NCBI RefSeq assembly: GCF_017254845.1
Contig: NZ_JAFKCU010000003.1
Location: 434,001-498,000, forward strand
DNA from: Algoriphagus pacificus
GTDB lineage: Bacteria; Bacteroidota; Bacteroidia; Cytophagales; Cyclobacteriaceae
Direction of reading: 5' to 3'
DNA length: 64,000 nt
Numbering within the stretch: position 1 is the stretch's first letter; each line of letters starts with the position of its first letter. Shown here piece by piece: positions 1 through 9,617 of the stretch. The notes under the pieces are model-generated. The model saw nothing but the letters and a program-made list of their open reading frames with translations, did no database searches and was not told the origin of the DNA. Both the position numbers and the translations under genes were made by a program.

Positions 1-51
1 TTTTGATCCAGAAACCTATAGAATGGAAATAAATCAACCAGGATTCCTAAT

Positions 52-81
52 GATTAGAACCACAGATATGTGGTTCTAATC
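52..81. terminator. perfect hairpin overlapping the stop of the TonB receptor gene
   Basis: A perfect 13-bp inverted repeat (52-64 and 69-81) with a 4-nt loop overlaps the stop codon at 80-82 of the minus-strand receptor gene. No T-run follows on either strand, so it may stabilise the 3' end of the mRNA rather than act as an intrinsic terminator. Confidence 0.5.
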
Positions 82-2434
82 AGAAATTATACCTCGCAGA
101 AAGCAACACGATTCTAGTTTCCAGCTTGGAGTAATAATCCTGAATGAAGGTATTGGTAATGGAATTTCCTGCATACCTTCTTGTATCAAAAACATCTCTT
201 ACAGCCAAGGTCACACTTCCTTTGTTCTTCAAAAAGGACTTTTGAATGCTGGTATCTACATAATAAACTGATAAACTCTTCCCTTGGGCTTGAATTTCCG
301 GAGATTCATAATTTGCTGCGATCTGGAAATTGATGTCCCAAGGCAACTTAAAGTCCTGATTTAATTTAGCATTCCAAGTGAATCCATCGTTGGTGAATTC
401 CTCGCTGATATTCGAAGCATCAACTTTGATTCTGGTGAAAGTCAAACCTCCATTTAAGGAATACCAGTCTGCGATTTCTGCAGTACCGATGAATTCCACT
501 CCGGCCAACTGGGCAAAGTTCAAATTATCCGGTTGGGAATAGGAGATGCCATCTTCTACAATCGTGATAAAGTCAATTTGATTATTGATTCTTCTGTAGA
601 AGAGATTGGTGGTCAAACTCACTTTTTCAAAATTTGCCAAATGTCCCAATTCGAATGAATTGATCATTTCAGGAATCAGATTGGGATTTCCTCTTCTTAC
701 ATTTAAGCTATCTGTGATATTAGGAAAGGGATTCAATCTCCAAGCTCTAGGACGGTCAATTCTTCGACTATAAGTCAACTTGATTCCATGTATAGCATTG
801 ATGTTATAAAGGCCCTGAAGGCTTGGAAATAGGTTGAAATACTGCTGCTGGTTTTCCTCCTCCGTGTTATACAGATAGGTATCCACTTTAGTGAATTCTC
901 CACGTAATCCAAGTCCATATTCCAACTTCGATTTACTGCCCGAAAAGATCGCATAACCAGCATGAACCTGGTCTTGGTATAGAAATCTATTGCTGACACT
1001 TGGATCTTCTACAAAACTCTGGGAAGTCTCATCAAATCGCTGATAAAGAAAATCATTATCAAACTCTCTGATATTTGATTTCAGGCCAGCTTCAAACTTG
1101 CCTTTCTCTAGTGGTTGGATATAATCCGCCTGAAACACAGTGATGTTTCTTACTTCGTCAGTGAATGCTCTTTGTCTTCCTGTCAGATTCTCAGCAAGTG
1201 GCTCAAGCGTGTTATTGAAGATTTCAATATTCTGGGTTTTGAATTGATTTCTATAGGAATTACTGGCAGTAGCCCGGAATAAATGACCCTTCGTTTTAAA
1301 ATTATGCTCGAAGATCAAGGCATTATCAAAGCCATCGTCTGATTCTCCTTCATTGTTTCTTCTTACATACTGAAAATCCTCTCCATTGCGATTCTGCTCC
1401 GCAAATAGCGTGTTGATGTTCAAGGTCTCGTTTGCTTGAAAAACACCTTCATAACTCAGCGTATTATTTCCGAAATAGTAATCTCCACCAAAATTCAGGT
1501 TGTTTCCGATGTCCGAATCAGTACTGAAGGTGTTTTGCTCCAGTTTTTCATTGTCTTCCAAAATTGTTCGGGTAGACTGGCGTTCGCCTACTTGCTTCCA
1601 ATTTCTATAATTGTATCCCGCGTAAAAGTTGAACTTGAGATTTCTATGATTGATTCTTCCACCTAGGTTGGTTCGGTTTCTCGTGCCATAAGTAGCCTCC
1701 AAACCTCCATGGGTTCCTAGCTCAATTCCTTTCTTTAACACAATATCGATTACACCGCCCTCAGCTTCTGCATCATATCGTGCATTGGGATTATTGATAA
1801 TTTTTATCTCTTCCACAATGGAAGCAGGTAATTGATCGAGATTCTGTGTCAGAGATGAATTTCGGCCATTGATCAGAATATTGGTATTCGAACTCCCTCT
1901 TAAAGAAACACCACCATCTTCACTAACAGATACAGAAGGCGTGTTTCGCAGGATATCCAGAAGTGTTCCTCCAGCATTTGCCAGATTGTTTTCCGGAGTA
2001 ATTATCAAACCTTCAAGCGTGGATCTTACAGGGAGTTTAGAGGTTTCAATGACCACTTCATCCAAGTTTTGGCTTTCGCTTTCAAAGCTCAAATCACCCA
2101 GGTCCATACTGCCATTGACTTGAATATCATCTATTACCAAATCCTTATATCCGATGAAAAAAGCTTTCAACAGGTACTTTCCTGAAGCAATCGAAAGCGT
2201 AAACTCACCGGATTCGTTGGTATCAGAGAATATGATAGGACTACTGTCTTCCTCAGAGGCAAACAATGCTACTTGTGCAAACCCAACTGGTTCTTGTGTT
2301 TTGGAATCCAAGAGTCTTCCGGAAACTTCACTTGTTTGTGCCAAAGCCGTCAATGGAAAAGCCATCAAAACAAGGAAAGTAAAAGTGAGTGCTCTCCAAA
2401 CTGCACTGAAAGGGAGGGTAGAAATCTTCTTCAC
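80..2434 (-). CDS. TonB-dependent outer-membrane receptor (outer membrane beta-barrel family)
   Basis: 784 aa. Residues 1-32 form a signal peptide ending ALAQ. Residues about 36-115 resemble a carboxypeptidase-regulatory-like domain (GRLLDSKTQEPVGFAQVAL). Residues about 130-240 are a plug domain (SVSEDGGVSLRGSSNTNILI, then ARYDAEAEGGVIDIVLKKG). The rest is a beta-barrel ending in an aromatic residue (ARYNF), as expected for an outer-membrane protein. The layout matches the OMP_b-brl_3 family rather than SusC, and no SusD partner lies beside it, so the substrate cannot be told. It probably imports a ligand with TonB/ExbBD energy. It appears to be monocistronic, with 171 bp to the divergent upstream gene. 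Confidence 0.88.
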   Translation of the reverse strand: MKKISTLPFSAVWRALTFTFLVLMAFPLTALAQTSEVSGRLLDSKTQEPVGFAQVALFASEEDSSPIIFSDTNESGEFTLSIASGKYLLKAFFIGYKDLVIDDIQVNGSMDLGDLSFESESQNLDEVVIETSKLPVRSTLEGLIITPENNLANAGGTLLDILRNTPSVSVSEDGGVSLRGSSNTNILINGRNSSLTQNLDQLPASIVEEIKIINNPNARYDAEAEGGVIDIVLKKGIELGTHGGLEATYGTRNRTNLGGRINHRNLKFNFYAGYNYRNWKQVGERQSTRTILEDNEKLEQNTFSTDSDIGNNLNFGGDYYFGNNTLSYEGVFQANETLNINTLFAEQNRNGEDFQYVRRNNEGESDDGFDNALIFEHNFKTKGHLFRATASNSYRNQFKTQNIEIFNNTLEPLAENLTGRQRAFTDEVRNITVFQADYIQPLEKGKFEAGLKSNIREFDNDFLYQRFDETSQSFVEDPSVSNRFLYQDQVHAGYAIFSGSKSKLEYGLGLRGEFTKVDTYLYNTEEENQQQYFNLFPSLQGLYNINAIHGIKLTYSRRIDRPRAWRLNPFPNITDSLNVRRGNPNLIPEMINSFELGHLANFEKVSLTTNLFYRRINNQIDFITIVEDGISYSQPDNLNFAQLAGVEFIGTAEIADWYSLNGGLTFTRIKVDASNISEEFTNDGFTWNAKLNQDFKLPWDINFQIAANYESPEIQAQGKSLSVYYVDTSIQKSFLKNKGSVTLAVRDVFDTRRYAGNSITNTFIQDYYSKLETRIVLLSARYNF

Positions 2435-2605
2435 AGGGCTGTAAAAATAAAGGTTAACATACTGATTTAGTTGTTATTACTTGATAACTAAGTACTAGTG
2501 GAGATGTTTACCTCTTTTTGACCAATGGACTTTATTCCGTAAATATGGTAGCAAGGAAATTCTTGTTCCTTATCTTGATTTCTAATTCATAAATCCAAAA
2601 TCCCT

Positions 2606-3382
2606 GTGCGACAGAATCTTTACTATTTGATTTTGCTTTGTTTGTTTCAGTTTGCTTGCAAAGAACCCATCGCAAAAGAGGACTTTGACTTGTATTCCCA
2701 GCCTAAAACCATCTTAGCCACTGATGGAGCAGCGGAGTTTTTCTATTGGGAGTTTGAGGACAGTGAAAGTATCTGGGAAGCCAACACGAAAGAACTGGGA
2801 GGGATTGTAAGTTTTCAGGATACCTTAAAGCTTTTGCTTGGCCCAGATCGCTATGCTCAAGTAGTCCAGAAAGAAGCAACTCAAAGCTATCATCCAGACA
2901 GCCTGTTGAATATCAGTAATGGGGATAAGAAAAATGCCATGCTTACGCATACCGGCACAGTAGGGGAGATCAGACCTATCAATGCCCTGGAAGCTCAGAT
3001 CTTGAATTATCAGCTGCTTAAATACAATTACATAGGTCACCCTACAGAATTCCATGGCTTTATTGCCTTCCATGCGGAGCAAAAGAAATATCGAGTTTAT
3101 TTTGCTGCAAGTGATCAGCCTTGGCCACCCAAACCCAATCCATTGATCAAACAATTGGAGGAGGACATAAAAAACGGGTGGAAACTACGCTATCATTTAC
3201 ACAATCACTATGAACCGCCAAGCAATGATTACTTGGGCATTTTGGCACCCAGCATGTCTGATGCGCAATATTTTAAAATGCTTGCGGAGAACTACCAAGT
3301 AGAGCAGGCTAAGATCACCAATGGCATCCATACAGTCGTGATAGATGCTGCTGATTTCCCTGCTTTTGAAGCTTATGAATAG
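2606..3382 (+). CDS. hypothetical lipoprotein
   Basis: 258 aa from a GTG start; no ATG lies close enough to keep the signal sequence. The N-terminus MRQNLYYLILLCLFQFAC is a lipoprotein signal with the cysteine at about residue 18. The mature part has no family I recognise. It contains a His/Asn-rich stretch (LRYHLHNHYEP, about residue 195) that could bind metal, and aromatic segments (HGFIAFHAEQKKYRVYFAAS). It is likely periplasmic or anchored to a membrane. Divergent from the TonB receptor; a functional link is not shown. Confidence 0.7.
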   Translation: MRQNLYYLILLCLFQFACKEPIAKEDFDLYSQPKTILATDGAAEFFYWEFEDSESIWEANTKELGGIVSFQDTLKLLLGPDRYAQVVQKEATQSYHPDSLLNISNGDKKNAMLTHTGTVGEIRPINALEAQILNYQLLKYNYIGHPTEFHGFIAFHAEQKKYRVYFAASDQPWPPKPNPLIKQLEEDIKNGWKLRYHLHNHYEPPSNDYLGILAPSMSDAQYFKMLAENYQVEQAKITNGIHTVVIDAADFPAFEAYE

Positions 3383-3501
3383 CAGAAGAATGCCAAGTTC
3401 TCAGTCTTAAGGCAGACCTAAAGAAGCCTAACTATTTTTATGGGCACGATTATTATCGTATTTTAAGGAAACATAAGTTTCACAAACCCAATAAGATAAC
3501 C

Positions 3502-3780
3502 ATGGATAAATTAGAGAAATTGGACATGATGGATAAAATCCTGCGTGAATTCGAGGATTTGAAGAATAGTCAGACTTCCGTATTGAAGAAGATTTCCAAG
3601 ATCGAGGCAGACAACATCAATTTGGGAGTTGGGCTTTTAGAGAAAAAGCTCCCCGATATGTGGCAAAATGTAAACAACAACCTGACTTTGGTAACTGAGC
3701 TCGAAGAAGAGTTTCAGGAATTCAGGGAACAGTTTTATTCCAAAAACAACCTGAAAGCACTTCAGGAAGAAAGGTCTTAA
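3502..3780 (+). CDS. small coiled-coil protein of unknown function
   Basis: 92 aa, no signal peptide, very rich in Glu/Lys/Leu/Asp. Residues about 3-50 and 62-90 read as amphipathic helices, probably a coiled coil (MDKLEKLDMMDKILREFEDL). ATG start and a strong terminator right after the stop make it a self-contained single-gene unit. Function unknown. Confidence 0.6.
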   Translation: MDKLEKLDMMDKILREFEDLKNSQTSVLKKISKIEADNINLGVGLLEKKLPDMWQNVNNNLTLVTELEEEFQEFREQFYSKNNLKALQEERS

Positions 3781-3798
3781 ATTTAATTCCTATAAACG

Positions 3799-3837
3799 AG
3801 GGAGTATTCGCTTAGCTGTGGATACTCCCTTTTTTTA
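3799..3837 (+). terminator. intrinsic terminator
   Basis: Stem AGGGAGTAT (3799-3807) pairs with ATACTCCCT (3822-3830), followed directly by a run of seven T. It lies 18 bp past the stop of the coiled-coil gene. Confidence 0.85.
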
Positions 3838-3916
3838 TTACTTCCGTATCTAAACTGTTGCTATTGCTTGGATTTCCGCGTTTAGGTAATGACTTTTAAT
3901 TTCAGCTTTATCCGAT

Positions 3917-4300
3917 ATGTCTAAATATTTCTCTCTTTCCATATCAGTGTTTCTAATCCTTTTCAGCAGTTTTTCCTGCTTGGATGAGGATGAAATTTCC
4001 TTTTTTATTGAAGGTGATTATTCTGGGACTTTCGAAAGAAACGGTGAGCAGGGTAAAGTAGAAATTACTTTTTCTAATGGGACATTTGAAGGAACAAGTG
4101 AAAAGGTCAAATTCCCAGCACTATGTAACGGAACTTATACCTTGACTCCAAAAGAGATTACTTTTCAGAATGAATGCCCTTGGACCGCGGAGTTTGATTG
4201 GACTTTGATCCTAAATGGCAAATGGGAATATCAGCAAAATGCCAATGAATTGGTATTAGAGAATGAGTTGGGGGATCGTTACGAACTTTCAAAAAAATAA
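3917..4300 (+). CDS. small hypothetical lipoprotein
   Basis: 127 aa. Signal MSKYFSLSISVFLILFSSFSC with lipobox cysteine at about residue 21. The mature domain of about 105 aa alternates short beta-like segments (YSGTFERNGEQGKVEITFSN, then GTYTLTPKEITFQNECPW, then LVLENELGDRYEL). The pattern resembles small lipocalin-like or META-like beta domains common in Bacteroidota lipoproteins, but no family can be assigned. It stands alone between intergenic regions. Confidence 0.65.
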   Translation: MSKYFSLSISVFLILFSSFSCLDEDEISFFIEGDYSGTFERNGEQGKVEITFSNGTFEGTSEKVKFPALCNGTYTLTPKEITFQNECPWTAEFDWTLILNGKWEYQQNANELVLENELGDRYELSKK

Positions 4301-4515
4301 AGGAGCATCTAGCCTTTGAGTGTGTGTTTTTCTTGAGAATGAACTTTTCCAATTAGGCATTTAAAGAAGATTAACCAAAACTCACCTAAGAATTCCTGTG
4401 AAGCTCCGATATTTTACTAATTTAATAGTGTAGTTTTCCTTTGCAGCATCTTTTTGCAGAGGAGATTGCAGTAAGTTTTTATTCCTTTTCTTTTATCGAT
4501 CTACCTCATTTCGCC

Positions 4516-5757
4516 ATGCTTCCAAAGCTTTCAGATTCCTATTCTTCAAGTCCTCAAAAAGGTTTTTCAATTCCTGATTCTTCATTTCCTAATCAACCAG
4601 ATACAAAGAGAAAATACTGGCTAATCCTTGTCATTCCGGTTTTGATTTCCCTGCTTTTTTCCTGTAGTGAGTCTAGCAATGTATCGGAAACTGAAGTCGA
4701 AGCTTACCAACTAGATACTGTCAAAATTGACTCAAAAGACAGAAACCTAGACATACGAATGAATCTGATGTTTTCAGGAGTTGATCCTAATAGGAAGTTT
4801 CTGCTAAATTTCAACCAATTCGATATGTCCATTGATGAAATAGATCTGGAAGCTGAAACCTTTGCCAAATCCTATCCTTTGGAAGCAGAAGGACCCAATG
4901 GAGTAGGGCCTATGGTAGTCGGAGTTCAGGTTTTGAATGACAGCCTATTTTTCACCAAATCCTTTGTCATCTCTTCCATTCTCAATAAACAAGGGCAGGT
5001 CAAAGAGCGAATCGCTTGGGAGGAAGCCAAGGATGCCGAAGGCAACAACTTGCCGCAATATCCAAGAAGGTATGAATGGGTTTCAGAATCTGATCCTGAT
5101 AAGATCGCTGCTTTGAGCTATGATATTCAAAACAAAAAAGTCTACCTAGATATTCTGAACAGATCCACTGGTACTGTCAAACGAGTCGATGCAGATCCTG
5201 AAAACACTTATAATAAGTACCTTCTACTCTCTGATGATCAGATAAATTTCAGAGATCCTGCCATTAAACTTAGTGGCAATGGAGATCATTTTTTGGTTTC
5301 TCATGAGTATTCCAATGAAATCCTGGTTGTAGATCTGAATGGAGATGTGAAGCAATTGGCACAACCTGAATCACAACTTATCCCAGCAAAGGCAGAAGTA
5401 CCCGGAGAGCCTCTCTATAAAACCAGTGAACAGTCGCGAGATGCATATATGAATCTTGTGGGACAGGTACGTTACGAGCCTGTGGTGTGGGATGGACAGA
5501 CAGAGCGATACTACCGATTAGCTGCCCAGAAAGTCTTTGAGGAAATAAAAGAGGAGGGTTCAGAAGAAATCCAAACCATCACCAAAACGAAAGTATTTGT
5601 TACTGTATTAGATGCCAATTTCAAACTGCTTTCAGTAATCCCTGTAAAGGAATTGTCAAAAGAAGAAGTGAAATACTTCGCAAAGGATGGCAAACTTTGG
5701 GTTGCACAGAATCTGGACGATGAACTGAGTTTTATTGTTATTTCTATTCCCAAGTAA
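4516..5757 (+). CDS. DUF4221-like lipoprotein, predicted beta-propeller
   Basis: About 413 aa from the ATG at 4516; an upstream in-frame TTG at 4441 gives an unlikely N-extension. A hydrophilic stretch of about 33 residues precedes the hydrophobic segment WLILVIPVLISLLFSC, whose cysteine is a plausible lipobox, which is unusually late. The mature part has the features I associate with DUF4221 (EGPNGVG; repeated short beta-strands typical of six-bladed propellers; LSGNGDHFLVSHEYSNEILV). Role unknown. The family is frequent in Cyclobacteriaceae. A later start may also be possible. Confidence 0.68.
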   Translation: MLPKLSDSYSSSPQKGFSIPDSSFPNQPDTKRKYWLILVIPVLISLLFSCSESSNVSETEVEAYQLDTVKIDSKDRNLDIRMNLMFSGVDPNRKFLLNFNQFDMSIDEIDLEAETFAKSYPLEAEGPNGVGPMVVGVQVLNDSLFFTKSFVISSILNKQGQVKERIAWEEAKDAEGNNLPQYPRRYEWVSESDPDKIAALSYDIQNKKVYLDILNRSTGTVKRVDADPENTYNKYLLLSDDQINFRDPAIKLSGNGDHFLVSHEYSNEILVVDLNGDVKQLAQPESQLIPAKAEVPGEPLYKTSEQSRDAYMNLVGQVRYEPVVWDGQTERYYRLAAQKVFEEIKEEGSEEIQTITKTKVFVTVLDANFKLLSVIPVKELSKEEVKYFAKDGKLWVAQNLDDELSFIVISIPK

Positions 5758-5990
5758 AAATGGTGGCAATTGATGAGTTCCAAATCCAAATTATGGTCTT
5801 TTTCTAATTCAATAGAAATGTGGCTTTAGCCCATTTTATTAGAAGATTATTAAATAGATCGGGCTTTAGCCAAAATATGAAATGAGTTCGGCTAAAGCCG
5901 GGAAAGGTCTATCTGAATTAATTATCCACTTTCTAAAGAGGGTGGCAATTGATGCGGTCCGATTACAAATTTTCAATTTCAAATCATGAA
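5758..5990. repeat. solitary copy of the 180-bp GGCTTTAGCC-type intergenic repeat
   Basis: This stretch repeats, out of phase, the unit tandemly arrayed at 6945-7655. It carries GTGGCAATTGATG (twice), GGCTTTAGCC (twice) and its complement GGCTAAAGCC. The inverted pairs can form a long hairpin around GGGCTTTAGCC...GGCTAAAGCC (about 5869-5900). Nothing coding is visible. Confidence 0.75.
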
Positions 5991-6016
5991 TTTCCTATTC
6001 TAAATCACAACTGTTT

Positions 6017-6757
6017 TTAGCCTATAGCAGCGATAGACTTGCTGCGCCCAAATTCTGATTCATATAATTTGAGACTGATGATGGGTTTGGCACTGACTCT
6101 TATACTCGTAGTACAACCATTTTTTGCCAATAAATGAATCAGGGTTTTTTCATAATGATCCGTATTTGCACTCCATAAATCCTCTTCCTCTTTATTTATT
6201 TCCATAAAATCAAAATTATCAATCAAGCGGAACTTGATCAATCGGTTTACCCATTCAAAATCCTTTGTTTGAATATTGCCCAAAATAACTTTGATACCCA
6301 TGGATTTAGCCCAAATCGCACCAAACACCAAAGGGTCAGAAAAAAGATTATTCGGGCTATGGTAAAAAGCACTTCTCCTTAATTCTATTGTATCAAAAAA
6401 GCTGTTCTTACCCATCGTAAAGTGCTCAATCATTTCAAAAAAACTATAGTAGCAAGAGGACTTTTTCCCTGGGTTTTCAAAATCAGCCTCAAAAGTCAGG
6501 ATAAGATCAAACTGCTTTCCCAGAAAAGGGATTAACCAGTCATACCAAGCTTTACCTTCAGCATCATGGAAATTTTTGCAGTTGATTCCGACTCGGATTC
6601 GACGGATTTCCTGGGATTTCAAACTGGCTGCTTTTTCGATGACTTTGTCTTTTTGATGGATAGGAAGCCATAGGACTCCTTCGGAAGGAGAATTTCTCTT
6701 GAGAGAATCGGTAGAATTTATAGAACGACTAATCATAATGGGAAGAATTTGGATCAA
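6017..6757 (-). CDS. hypothetical protein flanked by intergenic repeats
   Basis: 246 aa, with a second possible start (MISRSINSTD) at 6736. No signal peptide or membrane segment. Alternating hydrophobic strands and helices (FDLILTFEADFENPG, VFGAIWAKSMGIKVILGN) hint at an alpha/beta or TIM-barrel-like fold. No catalytic motif can be assigned and I do not recognise the family. It sits alone between two blocks of the same intergenic repeat, so it may be a strain-specific insertion. Confidence 0.55.
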   Translation of the reverse strand: MIQILPIMISRSINSTDSLKRNSPSEGVLWLPIHQKDKVIEKAASLKSQEIRRIRVGINCKNFHDAEGKAWYDWLIPFLGKQFDLILTFEADFENPGKKSSCYYSFFEMIEHFTMGKNSFFDTIELRRSAFYHSPNNLFSDPLVFGAIWAKSMGIKVILGNIQTKDFEWVNRLIKFRLIDNFDFMEINKEEEDLWSANTDHYEKTLIHLLAKNGCTTSIRVSAKPIISLKLYESEFGRSKSIAAIG

Positions 6758-6944
6758 TGAACTAGAAAGCCCTTATACAAATGAGCAGCCATGATTCTTT
6801 TCCTGCTTATCTAGTTGAAAAAGAGTCAATTAAACTTTGTTGAATAAAATCAGGATCCGAAAAAATGTAACAATCGCCCCAAAATGAGTAATTATAACCT
6901 AATCGCTTAATAGTTTAAAATGCGGAAAGCAATTTATAATATCA

Positions 6945-7655
6945 ATGAGTTCGGCTAAAGCCTGGAAAGGTCTATCGGATTTAAGTATCCACCATCTAAA
7001 GATGGTGGCAATTGATTAGTTCCAAATCCAAATTGTGTTCTTTTTCTAATTCAATTGAAATGTGGCTTTAGCCCATTTTTTTAGAAGATCATTATTTAGA
7101 TCAGGCTTTAGCCTAAATATGAAATGAGTTCGGCTGATTTCGGGAATGCTTTATTAGATTTACGTATCCACTATCTAAAAATGGCGGCAATTGATGCTGT
7201 CTGATTTCCAATTTCTATATATCAAATCATGAATAGGAATGGCGCTTTAGCCCATTCCGATAGATAGATCATCAAATAGATCAGGCTTTAGCCAAAATAT
7301 GAATTGAGTTTGGCTGATGTCGGGGATGCTTTATTGGATTTAAGTATCCACTATCTAAAAACGGCGGCAATTGATGCAGTCTGATTTCCAAATTCTATAT
7401 ATCAAATCTTGAATAGGAATGACGCTTTAGCCCATTCCGATAGATAGATAGATTATTAAATAGATCAGGCTTTAGCCAAAATATGGAATGAGTTCGGCTG
7501 ATGTCGGAAAGGCTTTATTGGTTTAAAGTATCCACTATCTAAAAACGGCGGCAATTGATGCAGTCTGATTTCCAATTTTTCTATAACAAATCTTGAATAG
7601 GAATGGCGCTTTAGCCCATTCCTATAAATAGATTATTATTTAGATCAGGCTTTGG
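6945..7655. repeat. tandem array of four complex units of about 180 bp
   Basis: Units begin near 6945, 7124, 7304 and 7488 at the motif ATGAGTTCGGCT and are 168-184 bp long. Each holds a GGCAATTGAT box, a GCTTTAGCCCATT box and an AGATCAGGCTTTAGCC box. Unit 1 has the perfect hairpin CCACCATC-TAAA-GATGGTGG (6989-7008), degraded to CCACTATC...CGGCGG-type versions in later units. The first unit matches the solitary copy at 5758-5990 best. The stretch 6758-6944 before it holds no recognisable gene. Confidence 0.85.
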
Positions 7656-7761
7656 ACCAAGGAGGCTATTTAGTTAAATGATTTTAAATGGGATTGTAGG
7701 TGTTATCGAATTCTCTAGTTTAGAGACGATTCCCGATTTTTATCATTCTTTTTAAAAGCAT

Positions 7762-9534
7762 ATGCGAGTTCCAAAATTCCGCCTTCTTCTCTTTTTATTT
7801 GGGGCTCTCCCAATCCTATGCTTTTCCCAAAACAAGTTCAATCTAAACTTTGATGAGTTGGACTCAATGAATCAGACCATGCCTAAAGGGTGGTATAAAT
7901 ATGGTGGTTTCGAGATCATAAAAGGGGAGAAAGATAGCATGGGGAATAATGTTGGGAAAGTTGTCTCGGATGATAATGGGAAGTTCGGGTTCATTATGAA
8001 TAGGTTTCCAGCCAATTATAATGGCGATACCATTGAATTGTCAGGTAGGGTGAAATATGAAAAAGTAAAAGACTATGTTGGTTTGATTATGTGGATTGAT
8101 GGCGAAAAAAGAGGCCATCATTTAGTTTTTGAAAGTATGCAAAACCGTCATATTAGAGGAAGTAGTGATTGGACGGAATATTCAATAAAAGTACCCTATC
8201 CACCCAATTCAAAATATATCTATATAGGTGGGATTTTGGGTAAGGGAGGAACGGCTTGGTTTGATGATTTTAGAGTAACAATTGATGGCAAAGACATTCA
8301 GACATTAGAAGAGACCAAAAGACTAACTTTAAAAGACTTTACACCCGAAGCACTGACTTCAGCATTATCAAAATCCTCTGTCCCCATGGACCTCAGCAAC
8401 CAGGATACCTGGAACAAAAGTTTGGATCAATTGATAGATGAAGTAGGAGACAAAAAGATTGTGGCAATTGGAGAAAGTACCCATGGCACCTCTGAGTTTT
8501 ACCAAGTCCGGGAAATGATCACAAAAAGATTGGTCGAAGAGAAAGGCTTCAACTTGGTGGTTTTGGAAAGCCCATACGATGATATAGAATTATTAAATCA
8601 GAGTTTGGATAGCAAGCCATTAGATAGTTTGATGCGAAAGCACCTATTTTCTATTTATCAGACTGAGGAGATGAGATCCTTCCTTCAATGGTATAAGGAA
8701 AAACGATCTGATTATTCTGTGGAATTTAAGGGAAACGATGATTCATATTGGGCATTTATTGATTTATTAAAAAGCCAGATTTATCCAATCAATGACCCAC
8801 AATTAAATCAGCTTTTGGATAGGCTCGATGAGTCAATTGAAAACAGGTTATCTGATAACCTTAAGAACAGAATCAAGGAAGGAAAAAAAGTTTACGATAA
8901 TATTCTGGCTATTGAAAATCATTTGAAATCAACAGGAAAACTGACTGGTGTTTTGGAAGAAATGATACTCAATGGAAAAACCTCCTATATCAATTATGTT
9001 TTACTTGATAATGAGCAACCAATACGGACCAGGGATGAGGTAATGGCAGAGAGAATTTCCTATTTAGCCAAACAAAGTGATCGTAAAATCATCGTTTGGG
9101 CTCACAATGCACATATCTCAAATGAAGTAATAGTAGATGCGGAAATCGGATTGATGGGCTATTATCTGGATAAAGAATTTAAGGATGATTACTATGCTGT
9201 GGGACTCATGACACTCAATGGAACTTATTCCTACATGGACGAGAAGTTCATAAATGGTGACCACAACTACAATGAAGAACTCAAAGCTGAAACTTTGCAA
9301 TCAAGTGAAGAGGAACTCTGGGAAACTAAGCTTGCCAAACTGGGAAAAGCAGCTATTATCAATACTGAAATGCTTAGCAAGGAGCTGAATTCCGATGCAG
9401 TCATTGGACCAACCAAGTTAATCGGCTATGGAAAAGAAGACAGTATGGATATTTATTACATACCTCTTACAAAGCATTACGATTGTCTGATTTTTATAGA
9501 GAATACCAATGCCACTAGGCCTATTTTTAATTAG
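7762..9534 (+). CDS. secreted erythromycin esterase family protein with N-terminal beta domain
   Basis: 590 aa. Signal peptide MRVPKFRLLLFLFGALPILCFSQ. Residues about 25-180 form a beta-rich module resembling a carbohydrate-binding/jelly-roll domain (GWYKYGGFEII...AWFDDFRVTIDG). Residues about 215-590 match the erythromycin-esterase/succinoglycan-biosynthesis fold: KIVAIGESTHGTSEFYQVRE, then LVVLESPYDD and IIVWAHNAHIS, which supply the conserved Glu/His residues. Secretion and the extra domain suggest it acts on something other than a macrolide; calling it a resistance gene would be unsafe. Its upstream region is the tandem repeat array. Confidence 0.82.
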   Translation: MRVPKFRLLLFLFGALPILCFSQNKFNLNFDELDSMNQTMPKGWYKYGGFEIIKGEKDSMGNNVGKVVSDDNGKFGFIMNRFPANYNGDTIELSGRVKYEKVKDYVGLIMWIDGEKRGHHLVFESMQNRHIRGSSDWTEYSIKVPYPPNSKYIYIGGILGKGGTAWFDDFRVTIDGKDIQTLEETKRLTLKDFTPEALTSALSKSSVPMDLSNQDTWNKSLDQLIDEVGDKKIVAIGESTHGTSEFYQVREMITKRLVEEKGFNLVVLESPYDDIELLNQSLDSKPLDSLMRKHLFSIYQTEEMRSFLQWYKEKRSDYSVEFKGNDDSYWAFIDLLKSQIYPINDPQLNQLLDRLDESIENRLSDNLKNRIKEGKKVYDNILAIENHLKSTGKLTGVLEEMILNGKTSYINYVLLDNEQPIRTRDEVMAERISYLAKQSDRKIIVWAHNAHISNEVIVDAEIGLMGYYLDKEFKDDYYAVGLMTLNGTYSYMDEKFINGDHNYNEELKAETLQSSEEELWETKLAKLGKAAIINTEMLSKELNSDAVIGPTKLIGYGKEDSMDIYYIPLTKHYDCLIFIENTNATRPIFN

Positions 9535-9617
9535 ATTTTGGATATTTACCTAAGCCGCATTCTTTTATCAAAAGCTAATTGCGAACAGATCCAAAGAAAT
9601 CTGCTTTTACCAATTCA

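Noticed and set aside
7762-9534. Macrolide-resistance gene
   Set aside because: The erythromycin-esterase fold is present, but the protein is secreted, carries an extra beta domain and belongs to a broad family with mostly unknown substrates.
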